NCBI GenBank assembly: GCA_021737405.1
Contig: JAIPEG010000002.1
Location: forward strand, 248,001-312,000
Direction of reading: 5' to 3'
From: Bacteriovoracaceae bacterium
Lineage (GTDB): Bacteria > Bdellovibrionota > Bacteriovoracia > Bacteriovoracales > Bacteriovoracaceae
Length of the DNA: 64,000 nt
Shown: piece after piece, positions 35,753 to 44,543 of the stretch
How the letters are laid out: every line of letters starts with the position of its first letter
Position numbering within the stretch: the stretch's first letter is position 1
Translations under genes and position numbers: made by a program
The notes under the pieces: generated by a model
The model's database searches: none
Told to the model about the DNA's origin: nothing
The model's input: the letters and a program-made list of their open reading frames with translations, nothing else

Positions 35753-36283
35753 ATGAAAAAAATAAAAGAAGAAAAAGGACAATCAACAATTGAGTTTCTC
35801 GTAAGTTTTACGATTGCTCTTGGTTTTGTCTTTTCATTTCTTAAATTGGCCATTGTATATACGAATGGTTACTTAGTTCATTATGTTACCTACTTAACAT
35901 CTCGAGCCTATATGTCTTATGAGCATGATGTAAATAATCCTAACGGATCTGATGGGCCGGCTAAAACGCATGCGACAAAAGTATTTGATAGTTATAATAT
36001 TCCTGGAATTATTCCAGACTTTTCTGGTGCTCCAATCTTTGAGGACCCTTTGAGCAGTTCTGGACCTACCCGACTCTATGTAGGCGTTAGAGTTGAATAT
36101 CAAGAGACCATTACTATTCCAGGGACAAACAAAAAAATATCCTTTCCATTTATCTCAGAATCATATTTAGGCATGGAGCCAACCAGGGCAGAGTGCAAGG
36201 CACGCATTTGTGATGCTATGGCAGACATTGGTACAGGAGCAGGATGTGAGAAACATTCAACGGTTTCAGACAATGGCTGTTAA
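35753..36283 (+). CDS. TadE-like pseudopilin
   Basis: The leader KKIKEEKGQSTIEF (Gly9, Glu14, Phe15) and a hydrophobic helix (LVSFTIALGFVFSFLKLAIV) match TadE-type pseudopilins. The 176 aa length and a soluble C-terminal domain with four Cys fit TadE/TadF. TadE and TadF are required for Tad pilus assembly in other bacteria. It starts 2 bases after the preceding pilin-like gene and overlaps the next gene by 11 bases. Confidence 0.82.
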   Translation: MKKIKEEKGQSTIEFLVSFTIALGFVFSFLKLAIVYTNGYLVHYVTYLTSRAYMSYEHDVNNPNGSDGPAKTHATKVFDSYNIPGIIPDFSGAPIFEDPLSSSGPTRLYVGVRVEYQETITIPGTNKKISFPFISESYLGMEPTRAECKARICDAMADIGTGAGCEKHSTVSDNGC

Positions 36284-36803
36284 AAACATCAAATACCGTG
36301 CTTTAAGTGAGGATGGTCAAGCCATTTTTGAGCTTTTAATATTTTTACCCATTCTTGTTTTCCTTTATACGGTTATTTTTAATGTGGGAAATTCAATAAA
36401 TGTCTCAATTAATCAACAAAAGGCAACAAGAAGGTTTTTATACTTTTTGGCCAAGGGTAATAGTTATTTACCCTCCAGTAATGACTTAAATACTTTTAAA
36501 TCAGGCTTTGTTCGAGCGGGAATCAGTTTAGTCGGATATGCGGATAGACTTGAGGGGGGCCAACAGCCAATTGCTCCTTGCTTTAAATTTAATGCTCTTT
36601 TTACAGATAGTGTGGATGAGGATTGTGAAACTCCTAATAGTGGAGATAGGTCTTCCTCTTATGTAAGAGTGTTTAGCGCCTATGGAATTTGTGGAGAAAA
36701 TTATTCGCTTCAAGGAAATAAGTGGACCGTCTTTCACTCCGGTTCTCCTGGCGAATCCGACCCAAAGAGTAAGCTATTGGCCTGTGCCGTCCAGCCAAAT
36801 TAA
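36273..36803 (+). CDS. second TadE/TadF-like pseudopilin
   Basis: From the ATG at 36273 the chain starts AVKNIKYRALSEDGQAIFELLIFLPI, a pilin-type site with Gly15 and Glu20 and a long hydrophobic helix. The frame can be extended upstream to 36210 within the TadE gene, but the pilin leader length supports the internal start (176 aa). The C-terminal part has four cysteines (at least CFKFNA, DEDCET, GICGEN, ACAVQ). It ends the pilin block; a hairpin AAGGGG/CCCCTT (36804-36824) without T-run follows. Confidence 0.78.
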   Translation: MAVKNIKYRALSEDGQAIFELLIFLPILVFLYTVIFNVGNSINVSINQQKATRRFLYFLAKGNSYLPSSNDLNTFKSGFVRAGISLVGYADRLEGGQQPIAPCFKFNALFTDSVDEDCETPNSGDRSSSYVRVFSAYGICGENYSLQGNKWTVFHSGSPGESDPKSKLLACAVQPN

Positions 36804-36885
36804 AAGGGGATAAGTTTGCCCCTTCGCCCTTTGTCATTGACCCTTTGCTAAAATTAAATAGAACAGGATTTTAAGGAGTTGTATC

Positions 36886-37701
36886 GTGAATACACGCGCA
36901 TTTACCCTTGCTCTCGTAATCGCAGGTATCGCTGTCTTCATGGTTTATACCTACATTGAAGATCAGCGAAGTGCACTTATCAGTCGTTATGGAACAGAGA
37001 TTTCAGTCGTAGTTGCCAAAAGAGACATTAAAGAATTAGAGCTATTAGATGATACTAAGGTTGCGATAAAAACATTCCCAAAGAACTTTGCCTCACCTGG
37101 AAGCTTCTCAACCATTAAGGGAATTGAAAATACAATGGCTACTGTTCCTATTATGAAAGGTGAACAGGTGACTAAGCCTCGTGTTACTTATCCAGGAGCA
37201 AAAACGGGTCTATCTCGCCAGGTGAGTATTGGTAAAAGAGCTGTTGCGATCCAAATCACAGAACGACAAGCCGTTTCAAAACTTATTAAACCAGGGGATA
37301 GGGTCGATATCCTCGCACCAATTGATATATCGAGTGGTCGAAAGGACATGCAAAAAACCAATACAATTTTGCAAGATGTTCTGGTCTTATCTACAGGTAA
37401 AAGTATGACCAATGCCATTCCGCTTTATGGCGTAAAGACACCTAAAGAAATCCGCAGTATGAACGCGCAAGTTTATGAAGGATACGACACAGTAACTCTT
37501 GAGTTAACTCCTTATGAGGCTCAAAAGTTAATTTTCTTACTTGTGTACTCTGGCTCACGTCCTTGGCTTGCTCTAAGAAATAATAACGACAAAAAGATTG
37601 TTCGAATTAAATCGACAGATATATTCGATGTAATAGGTGAAGAAGGAAGAGCAGAGGCCAAAAAGTATTTTGATTCACAAAATAAAAGAAGAGGTGAATG
37701 A
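36886..37701 (+). CDS. cpaB: Flp pilus assembly protein CpaB/RcpC
   Basis: The 271 aa protein has an N-terminal membrane anchor (residues 5-25), an SAF domain (VVVAKRDIKELELLDDTKVA, about 44-63, to KGEQVTKPRV) and the CpaB C-terminal domain with GDRVDILAPI. CpaB links the secretin to the rest of the machine in the periplasm. The GTG start has a TAAGGAG site. It overlaps the secretin gene by four bases (ATGA type). Confidence 0.92.
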   Translation: MNTRAFTLALVIAGIAVFMVYTYIEDQRSALISRYGTEISVVVAKRDIKELELLDDTKVAIKTFPKNFASPGSFSTIKGIENTMATVPIMKGEQVTKPRVTYPGAKTGLSRQVSIGKRAVAIQITERQAVSKLIKPGDRVDILAPIDISSGRKDMQKTNTILQDVLVLSTGKSMTNAIPLYGVKTPKEIRSMNAQVYEGYDTVTLELTPYEAQKLIFLLVYSGSRPWLALRNNNDKKIVRIKSTDIFDVIGEEGRAEAKKYFDSQNKRRGE

Positions 37702-39206
37702 TTATTCGTAAATACCTAAGGGTTATATTCTTTGTTTTATCTATGGGGATAAATTTTAACTTTTCCTCTGCAGTTTTTGCTCAAAACACACCAGTTGTTG
37801 AAAAACCAATTGAGGTGATTTTAGGGATAGATAAAATAACAAAGTTAGATTTTTCGCCTAATCCTCAAATTCAAGTTGGAAACGAATCAATCTTAAGAAT
37901 CACTATGATTCCACAAAAGCGTGAGATTACATTTACGGGTTTAAAGCCAGGTAAAACTTCCGTTACCTTAAGAAATAACGTTGGTGATGTTAAGGGTAAG
38001 TTCCTAGTGACGGTAACGGCCAATGATCAGTCTCGAATAGTAAAAGAACTCAAAGACTTTTTAGGCGATGTTGAAGGTCTAGAGATCGGAATAAAAGGTG
38101 AAACCGTTTATATCGGAGGAAATATAATTGTTCCAAACGATATTGGCCGAGTTGCCACAGTCATGAACCAAGAGAAGTTTGGAGATGTTCTATTTTTAGT
38201 AGAGTTGAGTCCACAAACGGAAAGATTAGTGGCCAGAAAAATGCAGGAGGAAATACAAAAAAGTCAGCTTCCTGATGTAACGGTAAGGGTTGTGAATCAT
38301 ACTTATTGGCTTGAAGGTATTGTGAATAGCGAAGGTAAAAAGCGGCAGGCAGAAGATATTGCAAAGGCCTTTTATCCAGATAAAATTGCTTCTCTAGCTG
38401 AGCGAACAAGACAAGTCGTTCAGGCAGTAAAGCCCGCCATTCAAAACTTTATTCAGGTGAATGAAAAAAGTCAGCCACCACCACTAGATAAACTCATCAA
38501 AATTACGGCCCAATTTGTAGAGCTTACAAAGGACTATAGTAAAACCTTCGGTTTTAAATGGACTCCTTTACTTTCAAATGGATCTGGAGAAATTAATATT
38601 GGAAAAACTGGTAGTGGTGGAGTTACCACTCGTTCAGAAGGAACTCTTTCTGGAACTATTTCCAATCTCTTTCCAAAATTAAACTCTGCCAAACAAGCAG
38701 GGTACGCTAGAGTCGTTCAAAGTGGAGTCGTGGTTGTTAAGGATAAAAAAGACGGTCTTATCTCAAAGAATGAAACAAGACGATTTAGCCTAGGAGCAGG
38801 AGAGTTTGCACAGGCCCAAAGTGCTGACGCCCAGTTTAGAGTAGAGGTTCGTCCGGAAGTTTTACAAGATGAAAAAGTTAATCTTGCACTAAATATAACA
38901 GTGTCTACAAATATTGGGGCCAACCCTCCGGCAACCCAAGGGAATAATATTAAGACTGAATTAATTGTTAAGTCAAAAGATAGTGCCGTTGTCGGGGGTA
39001 TCGTTATCAATAAATCAACAACTGATTATGATAAGCTTCCGCCCGATGAGGTGGAAAACGCTAGCCCATTATTTAATTTTGTCAGAGGTAAGGCCTTCTC
39101 TAATACTAAGTCTCAATTCGTTGTCTTTGTTACTCCCGAAATTGTCGAGTCTGCCACAAGTGGTACAGATGACATAAAGAGAAAGTTTAGAAGGAGAAGA
39201 CGCTAA
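37698..39206 (+). CDS. cpaC: Tad pilus outer-membrane secretin CpaC/RcpA
   Basis: A signal peptide (1-29, ending VFA) is followed by the pilus/secretin N-terminal domain (GNESILRITMIPQKREITFTGLKPG region), a BON-like module (YWLEGIVNSEGKKRQAEDIA) and the secretin homology region (KITAQFVELTKDYSKTFGFKW to KDSAVVGGIVINKST). The secretin forms the outer-membrane pore for the pilus. The 502 aa size is normal. Start and stop overlap the flanking cpaB and cpaE-F genes by 4 and 1 bases. Confidence 0.93.
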   Translation: MIIRKYLRVIFFVLSMGINFNFSSAVFAQNTPVVEKPIEVILGIDKITKLDFSPNPQIQVGNESILRITMIPQKREITFTGLKPGKTSVTLRNNVGDVKGKFLVTVTANDQSRIVKELKDFLGDVEGLEIGIKGETVYIGGNIIVPNDIGRVATVMNQEKFGDVLFLVELSPQTERLVARKMQEEIQKSQLPDVTVRVVNHTYWLEGIVNSEGKKRQAEDIAKAFYPDKIASLAERTRQVVQAVKPAIQNFIQVNEKSQPPPLDKLIKITAQFVELTKDYSKTFGFKWTPLLSNGSGEINIGKTGSGGVTTRSEGTLSGTISNLFPKLNSAKQAGYARVVQSGVVVVKDKKDGLISKNETRRFSLGAGEFAQAQSADAQFRVEVRPEVLQDEKVNLALNITVSTNIGANPPATQGNNIKTELIVKSKDSAVVGGIVINKSTTDYDKLPPDEVENASPLFNFVRGKAFSNTKSQFVVFVTPEIVESATSGTDDIKRKFRRRRR

Positions 39207-41422
39207 TGGCTGGTCACATAATTACAGTCATTGGGGGAAAGGGCGGTGTTGGTAAGTCTCAAGTTGCCGCTAACTTAGCATTCGCCTTCGCTGCAGAGTC
39301 GCGTTCAAAGGTTATGCTTTTGGACTTTGATCAAAAGGCATCAGGTGACCAAAATTTTATTACAGGTATAAAATCAAAAAAAACAGTACGTGATCTTGGT
39401 GACTTCAATGGTGCTATTGACCCTCGATCTATTATGCCTTTTTTATCTGCGCATCCCTCGGGCGTCCAGTATATTGGTATGCCTAGTGATCCAGCAGCCT
39501 CTAATGCGATTAATAGTGATGGCCTAGGGAAGTTTTTAAAGGCGGCTCCAAACCTCTATCCCTTGACCGTTATTGACGGGGGCAGTGAATTAACGCCACT
39601 AACGTTAAAAGCTTTAGAGTATAGTACGGCCATCTTCTTGGTGGTTACGCCTGACATATTAGCGCTAAATCAATCAAGAAGATTATTTTCTGAACTTGTA
39701 ACAATGCTTTTTCCAAAAGATATGATCATCATCATTGGGAATCAGGTTCAAAAAGGACACCCTGTAACGCCGGAAGTGATGGGCAAAACTATTGGTAAGC
39801 CGGTTTTCGCTACTATTCCAAAAGATGATCAAATTTGTGTTACGGCCTTAAATCAGAAAAAGCCAATTATGGTTATTGGTAAGACCTCTGCTTTTGCTAG
39901 AGGGATTACTGAGTGCGTAAGAAAACTAATACAAAAAAATGTCTTAAAGACATTGGCCCGTCTTAATAAGCCAAGCGAAGTTCAAAGAACCACAACTTCT
40001 TCTTCGTCTCCTGATGGAGGAGAGTCAAAGGGGAATAGTTGGACTGATTTAAAAGGGCGAATTCATCGAACTCTTGTTGATGAAATGGATTTGAAGAAGT
40101 CAGATAAAGATGACCCTAAGGCACAAATTATATTAAGAGAGCAGACAAAGAAAATGGTTGTCGAGATTTTGAATAAAGAAGACACAAAGGGAATTCTTAA
40201 TTCACGAGAAGACATGAACCAGATTGTTAAGGAAGTATTAGACGAGGCTTTAGGCCTTGGCCCATTGGAAGACTTATTGGCAGATAAATTGTGCTCTGAG
40301 ATCATGGTTATTGGTCCAGACAAGATCTATTATGAATATGAAGGAAAAATTCGAAAATCAAATATTACGTTTACTAATGACCGCCAAGTTTTAAATGTCA
40401 TCGAAAGAATTGTTGCGCCAATCGGCCGGCGAATTGATGAAAAAACTCCCTATGTGGATGCACGTCTATCAGATGGCTCGAGGGTTCACGCGATTATTCC
40501 GCCATGTGCACTAGATGGTTGTACGATAACCATACGAAAATTTCCCGAAAATAGATTGACCTATAAAGACCTTGTAAAGTTTGGCTCGATGACACAAAAC
40601 ATGGCCGACTTTTTAAGAATTGCTGTTGAGGCCCATAAGAATATCATTGTTTCTGGTGGTACCGGTTCTGGTAAAACGACGCTTATCAATGTTTTGGGAA
40701 GTTTTATCCCTGCAAATGAGCGAGTCATTACCTGTGAAGACTCTGCAGAACTAGATTTACCACAAGATCATGTGGTGCGCTTAGAGACTAGGCCTCCATC
40801 ACTTGAAGGCGATGGGGAAATTGATATTCGCTGTCTCGTAAAACAAACACTAAGAATGCGACCTGATAGAATTGTGGTAGGGGAGTGTCGAGGTGGAGAG
40901 ACTCTTGATATGTTACAGGCCATGGGTACAGGTCACGAAGGCTCAATGACAACTGTCCACTCTAATAATCCAAGAGAGTGTATTGGGCGAATTGAAACCC
41001 TCGTTCAATATGCTGGTGCAGGACTTGGCGCTAAGGCCATTCGTGAGATGATAGCAAGTGCGGTTCACTTAATTATTCAGCAGTCTCGTCTTGATGATGG
41101 TTCAAGAAGAATCACTTACATTACTGAACTCGGTGGTATGCAGGGGGATGTTGTTATCCTGCAGGACATCTTTGTCTTTAATCAAAGAGGTTTTGGACGT
41201 GATGGCAAAATTCAAGGTGAATATCAGGCAACAGGATTTATTCCAAAGTTCATCGAGATTCTAGAAAAGAAAGGTTACAACGTTCCACGCGGACTTTTCA
41301 ATAACACTCAGCCGACCGCCAAGCCAGAAGAGGGCAAGCCAGCTCCTGCTGATCCGAATAAAGGGCAAGCGCGTCCAGGTACACCTCAACGAAAAGTCGA
41401 TCCTAAAAAGAAAAGGGCTTAA
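39206..41422 (+). CDS. CpaE-CpaF (TadZ-TadA) fusion: MinD/ParA-type plus secretion ATPase
   Basis: One uninterrupted 738 aa frame carries two proteins that are normally separate. Residues 1-250 are a MinD/ParA-type ATPase with the deviant Walker A GGKGGVGKS (10-18) and the CpaE/TadZ-like localisation role. A Ser-rich linker (about 255-285) leads to a CpaF/TadA secretion ATPase with Walker A GGTGSGKTT (484-492), the Asp box and Walker B region (RMRPDRIVVGECRGGETLDML) and the HEGSMTTVHSN His box. The last 40 residues are Pro/Lys/Ala-rich. TadA powers pilus assembly and retraction; fusion would tie polar placement to motor function. No internal start or stop or frameshift sign is seen. Confidence 0.92.
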   Translation: MAGHIITVIGGKGGVGKSQVAANLAFAFAAESRSKVMLLDFDQKASGDQNFITGIKSKKTVRDLGDFNGAIDPRSIMPFLSAHPSGVQYIGMPSDPAASNAINSDGLGKFLKAAPNLYPLTVIDGGSELTPLTLKALEYSTAIFLVVTPDILALNQSRRLFSELVTMLFPKDMIIIIGNQVQKGHPVTPEVMGKTIGKPVFATIPKDDQICVTALNQKKPIMVIGKTSAFARGITECVRKLIQKNVLKTLARLNKPSEVQRTTTSSSSPDGGESKGNSWTDLKGRIHRTLVDEMDLKKSDKDDPKAQIILREQTKKMVVEILNKEDTKGILNSREDMNQIVKEVLDEALGLGPLEDLLADKLCSEIMVIGPDKIYYEYEGKIRKSNITFTNDRQVLNVIERIVAPIGRRIDEKTPYVDARLSDGSRVHAIIPPCALDGCTITIRKFPENRLTYKDLVKFGSMTQNMADFLRIAVEAHKNIIVSGGTGSGKTTLINVLGSFIPANERVITCEDSAELDLPQDHVVRLETRPPSLEGDGEIDIRCLVKQTLRMRPDRIVVGECRGGETLDMLQAMGTGHEGSMTTVHSNNPRECIGRIETLVQYAGAGLGAKAIREMIASAVHLIIQQSRLDDGSRRITYITELGGMQGDVVILQDIFVFNQRGFGRDGKIQGEYQATGFIPKFIEILEKKGYNVPRGLFNNTQPTAKPEEGKPAPADPNKGQARPGTPQRKVDPKKKRA

Positions 41423-41428
41423 TAACTT

Positions 41429-42322
41429 ATGTCTTATGTAATCTCAACAATCTTGGGTTTTAAGGGAATCATTTTCGTCATAGCTTTCTTGATATTTGTT
41501 TTTTGTCTGCGCTATTCTACTTTAATTTTCGATTGGATTGAGACACAAACGTTAGGTACAAGAACTTACATTCAAGAGCGATTAGAGCTTCTCTTTATAG
41601 AAATACCTCCAGATAAGTTGACAATGGGGCTCTTGATTTTTTCATTAGGCTTATCTTCCTTCTTTTTGTTATTAATCGGAATGTCGATTAGTTGGATACT
41701 CGGCTTCATCATTGGAACTGGTGTTGCAGTCCTTTCTTTTAGAATTCCTAAGGCGATTGTCGACTACTTAGTAGAGAGAAGAATAAAGCAGTATCAAAAT
41801 CAAATGGTCGATGGCCTTACTCTTTTGGCAAATGGCATTCGAGCAGGCCTTTCTGTTCCGCAAGCATTAGGAATGGTCGTCAATGAATTGAGTCCACCTA
41901 TTTCTCAAGAGTTTGGTCTCATTTTGCAACAAAATAGGATTGGGGTCACACTAGAGGATTGTTTTGAGAATTTAGCAAAACGTGTTCCAACAGAAGACAA
42001 CGATATGTTTGTCTCTTCTATAAATATCTTAAGAGAGACCGGTGGTAATCTCGCTGAAGTTTTCGATACAATCGTCTCCGTTATTAGAGAGAGAGTTCGT
42101 CTACAGCAAAAAATTGATACCTATACGGCACAAGGAATGTTTCAGGGCGTGACAATTGCCTGTATGCCTTTTGCTATCGCAGGCATTTACGGAGCTTCTG
42201 ACCCAAATTCAATAAAATTACTTGTCAATAATCCTATTGGAATTTTACTGACATTTGTGGCCTTAACCCTCGATTTTGTTGGGTTTTGGGTGATTTTAAA
42301 AATCGTAAAAATTAAAATTTAG
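41429..42322 (+). CDS. tadB: Tad inner-membrane platform protein (TadB-like, T2SSF domain)
   Basis: Hydrophobic segments at 12-32, 63-83, 87-107 and the last 60 residues flank a T2SSF helical domain (about 120-250) with GIRAGLSVPQALGMV and ETGGNLAEVFDTI, characteristic of type II secretion F-type platform proteins. TadA pushes on this platform. Canonical Tad systems use two such proteins (TadB and TadC); only this one is present in the window. It begins 6 bases after the ATPase gene. Confidence 0.88.
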   Translation: MSYVISTILGFKGIIFVIAFLIFVFCLRYSTLIFDWIETQTLGTRTYIQERLELLFIEIPPDKLTMGLLIFSLGLSSFFLLLIGMSISWILGFIIGTGVAVLSFRIPKAIVDYLVERRIKQYQNQMVDGLTLLANGIRAGLSVPQALGMVVNELSPPISQEFGLILQQNRIGVTLEDCFENLAKRVPTEDNDMFVSSINILRETGGNLAEVFDTIVSVIRERVRLQQKIDTYTAQGMFQGVTIACMPFAIAGIYGASDPNSIKLLVNNPIGILLTFVALTLDFVGFWVILKIVKIKI

Positions 42323-42324
42323 CA

Positions 42325-42384
42325 ATGAGAAAATTACTAAAGATTTATAAGAAATTGGACGAAAAGATTAAAGAGAGAATTTAA
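42325..42384 (+). CDS. possible 19-aa basic peptide ORF between tadB and the RHS gene
   Basis: ATG at 42325, two bases after the tadB stop, opens a frame for a Lys-rich amphipathic peptide (MRKLLKIYKKLDEKIKERI). It has no clear Shine-Dalgarno and may be a chance ORF or a relic of a lost downstream tadC. Low confidence. Confidence 0.2.
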   Translation: MRKLLKIYKKLDEKIKERI

Positions 42385-42411
42385 AAGTCTGCTAAGGAAA
42401 AAGGACTAATC

Positions 42412-44037
42412 ATGAGAGCTATAAGATTGTTGTTACTTTGTTTTTTAATGCCTTCACTTGCTTTTGCTGGGGTGAATCTAAAAAACGGAAACTTCTACAT
42501 CTCCTACACTGATATTATCGTGCCAGGTGGTGGAATGGATCTTGAGATATCAAGAACAAATAATTCGAAGTCTACCGAGAAGGGCTGGTTTGGCTTTGGT
42601 TGGGGTAGTGGTTTTGAGACCTATGTTTCAGTTTCTGCTGATGGCTCTGTAATTGTTCATGAAAATGGTTCAGGTGCCTTGACTCGTTTTACTCCTAAAG
42701 AATCTGTCGATGCTGATAAGGCCGCTAAAAATATTGTTGCCGCTATCAGAAAGAGAAGTTCAGTAAATGATAAATTTGCTGCGGACCTCTTAGAGAAGCT
42801 GAAAAATGATGCTGAATTAAGACAGGCATATGCTAGAAAATATAAAGTAAGTGCAAAAATTGCAGATGGTACTGAGCTCTTTTCAAACACAAGGGGCTTA
42901 CAAAAGCTAGTTAAAGCTAAAACAGGTTTTGTGCGTATCTTTAATGACGGTAAGAAAGAATACTTCAATAAAGATGGTCTTCTAGAGAAGATGCAAGACA
43001 AAAACGGCTACACAGTAAACCTTAATTACAAAAAAGACACCCTCGTTAGTATCAAAGACAGCCAGGCAAAGCAGCTCTTTTTTGAGTGGTACCCAGACAA
43101 GAAAATTAAGCACATCTTTTCTGCTGGGGACAAGAAAACTCACTATAAGTACCGTGGTGATGATTTGATTGAATCTAAAGATATTGCAGGAAACGTCTTT
43201 AAGTATGATTATGATGGAAATCATAATATGACGTCTGTTACTTATACGGATAATTCAAAGCTTAAAATTTCTTATACGCCTAAGACACAATTTGTTGAAG
43301 AAGTAGTCGCTAGAAACGGTGAGTCTACAAAGTATAAGTATGAGTCAAATTCTAAAAATCCAGAGTTTCACTACTGGACGACAGTGACTAAGAAATCTCC
43401 AAGTGGAAAATCTTCTAAGTCTCGTTATGAGTATGAGGTTAAAACTCGTCCAGATGGATCTCAATACACTTATCGTATAGCTACTGAAATCAATGGTATT
43501 GGCACAGAGACGATCTATTCAGAGTGTTGTTCTCTTCCACTTAAAATCACAAGAGGAAATAACACAACGACTTTTGAGTACAACCAAAAAGGTCTTCTCA
43601 CGAAAAAGTCTTCAACAAAAGGTGAAATGGTCGCTCTTGAGTATCATCCAAAATTTAATAAGATTACAAAAGTAGTGAATAACCGAGGTTCAACTAAGTT
43701 TGACTACGATGACAGAGCAAACCTTGTGAAGGCGACAAATGATAAAGGAAAGTCAGTAATGCTCTTTTATGACAGTAAAGGCCGCATTCAAAGAATGTAT
43801 GACAAAGATAGCAAGACCAATAAGACACGTGTTCTTTCTTTCGAATACAATGCTCTTGGAAAACCAGTTGAGATTCAAATGAAAGGTGTTGGCAAAATTA
43901 ATGTGGCGTATGACAACTATGGTGAAATTAAAAAGGTTGAATCTAAGCAAGGTCACAAGATGGCATTACAAGTGACACAAGCCTTTCAAAGCTTGTTGGC
44001 CATTGTTAAGCCCGCAGGCGTTAATTTAAATATGTAA
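42412..44037 (+). CDS. secreted RHS/YD-repeat protein (hit-locus Bd0109-like position)
   Basis: A signal peptide (1-19, ending AFA) precedes an N-terminal domain typical of RHS proteins (FYISYTDIIVPGGGMDLEISR and the GWFGFGWGSGFETY block, residues about 26-66), then an Ala/Lys-rich insert and a series of YD-like repeats (DGLLEKMQDKNGYTVNLNYKK, YRGDDLIESKDIAGNVFKYDYDG and so on) to about residue 520. There is no hyperconserved RHS core end and no C-terminal toxin. At 541 aa it is short. In B. bacteriovorus a wall-associated protein annotated as WapA-like (Bd0109) lies beside Tad genes in the hit locus; I recall this and infer the equivalence. It follows tadB by 89 bases with an AAAAAGGA site. 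Confidence 0.85.
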   Translation: MRAIRLLLLCFLMPSLAFAGVNLKNGNFYISYTDIIVPGGGMDLEISRTNNSKSTEKGWFGFGWGSGFETYVSVSADGSVIVHENGSGALTRFTPKESVDADKAAKNIVAAIRKRSSVNDKFAADLLEKLKNDAELRQAYARKYKVSAKIADGTELFSNTRGLQKLVKAKTGFVRIFNDGKKEYFNKDGLLEKMQDKNGYTVNLNYKKDTLVSIKDSQAKQLFFEWYPDKKIKHIFSAGDKKTHYKYRGDDLIESKDIAGNVFKYDYDGNHNMTSVTYTDNSKLKISYTPKTQFVEEVVARNGESTKYKYESNSKNPEFHYWTTVTKKSPSGKSSKSRYEYEVKTRPDGSQYTYRIATEINGIGTETIYSECCSLPLKITRGNNTTTFEYNQKGLLTKKSSTKGEMVALEYHPKFNKITKVVNNRGSTKFDYDDRANLVKATNDKGKSVMLFYDSKGRIQRMYDKDSKTNKTRVLSFEYNALGKPVEIQMKGVGKINVAYDNYGEIKKVESKQGHKMALQVTQAFQSLLAIVKPAGVNLNM

Positions 44038-44169
44038 GCCAACTATTGTTGGCAGAGGTAATTTCCTGGTTTCAGGGACTTATCTAAATAAAGTAAAAAG
44101 TTTTGGTTATTAATGGTTTTGAAGAGATAATTAATAAAACTACAAAACAAAAAAAAGTGGTGGTGAAAA

Positions 44170-44382
44170 ATGAAATTACTAAAAGCTCTTACTCTAATCG
44201 GATTGTTATTTGTAGGCTCAGCTGCGATTGCTACAGAAGTGGGTCAACTTGATAATGGTTGTCCAGGGGACGGTTCATGTCCGACATGTATAAATGGATC
44301 TACGGCTCCTGCTGAGACTACGGTTACGCCTCGTCAAGAAGAGACTACCGTTCCTGTTGCTACAGAGATTAATGGTGGCTAA
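44170..44382 (+). CDS. small secreted Cys/Thr-rich protein 1 (candidate hit-locus small protein)
   Basis: The 70 aa product has a clean signal peptide (1-21, ending AIA). The mature 49 residues start TEVGQLDNG and hold a C-x5-C-x2-C motif (GCPGDGSCPTC) followed by a Thr/Glu/Val-rich tail (ETTVTPRQEETTVPVATE). No known family. It lies 132 bases after the RHS gene, without a sigma-54 promoter, and is followed by a strong terminator. Its position and size mimic Bd0108 of the Bdellovibrio hit locus (a small exported protein whose loss gives prey-independent growth), but sequence relationship is not shown. Confidence 0.72.
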   Translation: MKLLKALTLIGLLFVGSAAIATEVGQLDNGCPGDGSCPTCINGSTAPAETTVTPRQEETTVPVATEINGG

Positions 44383-44412
44383 GAAAAGATCAAAAATATG
44401 TTTAGTTTATGG

Positions 44413-44438
44413 CCGCTCTTTTAGAGCGGGTTTTTTTT
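44413..44438 (+). terminator. intrinsic terminator after small secreted protein 1
   Basis: CCGCTCT (44413-44419), TTT loop, AGAGCGG (44423-44429) followed by G and eight T residues. It probably ends the whole Tad-RHS-peptide unit. Confidence 0.92.
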
Positions 44439-44527
44439 GTCAAAGATCTAATTGTCTAATTCTTATACGCCTCTAAAATAAGTTCACTTTTTTTATTTTT
44501 AAGTCCTTAAAATCGCATTGCTTATGT

Positions 44528-44543
44528 TGGCACCATACTTGCT
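44528..44543 (+). promoter_or_regulatory. sigma-54 (RpoN) -24/-12 promoter of small secreted protein 2
   Basis: TGGCAC (44528-44533), five bases, TTGCT (44539-44543), with the invariant GG and GC exactly 12 bases apart. This is a full consensus match. The predicted start is near 44554, inside a perfect 16-base palindrome ATTCTTTATAAAGAAT (44549-44564). Upstream at 44497-44512 is a TTTTAAG-TC-CTTAAAA repeat, a candidate activator or IHF-type site. Confidence 0.85.

Noticed and set aside
44038-44053. GCCAAC-TATT-GTTGGC hairpin right after the RHS gene as terminator
   Set aside because: No T-run follows, so it is not an intrinsic terminator; it could be only a processing or stability element.
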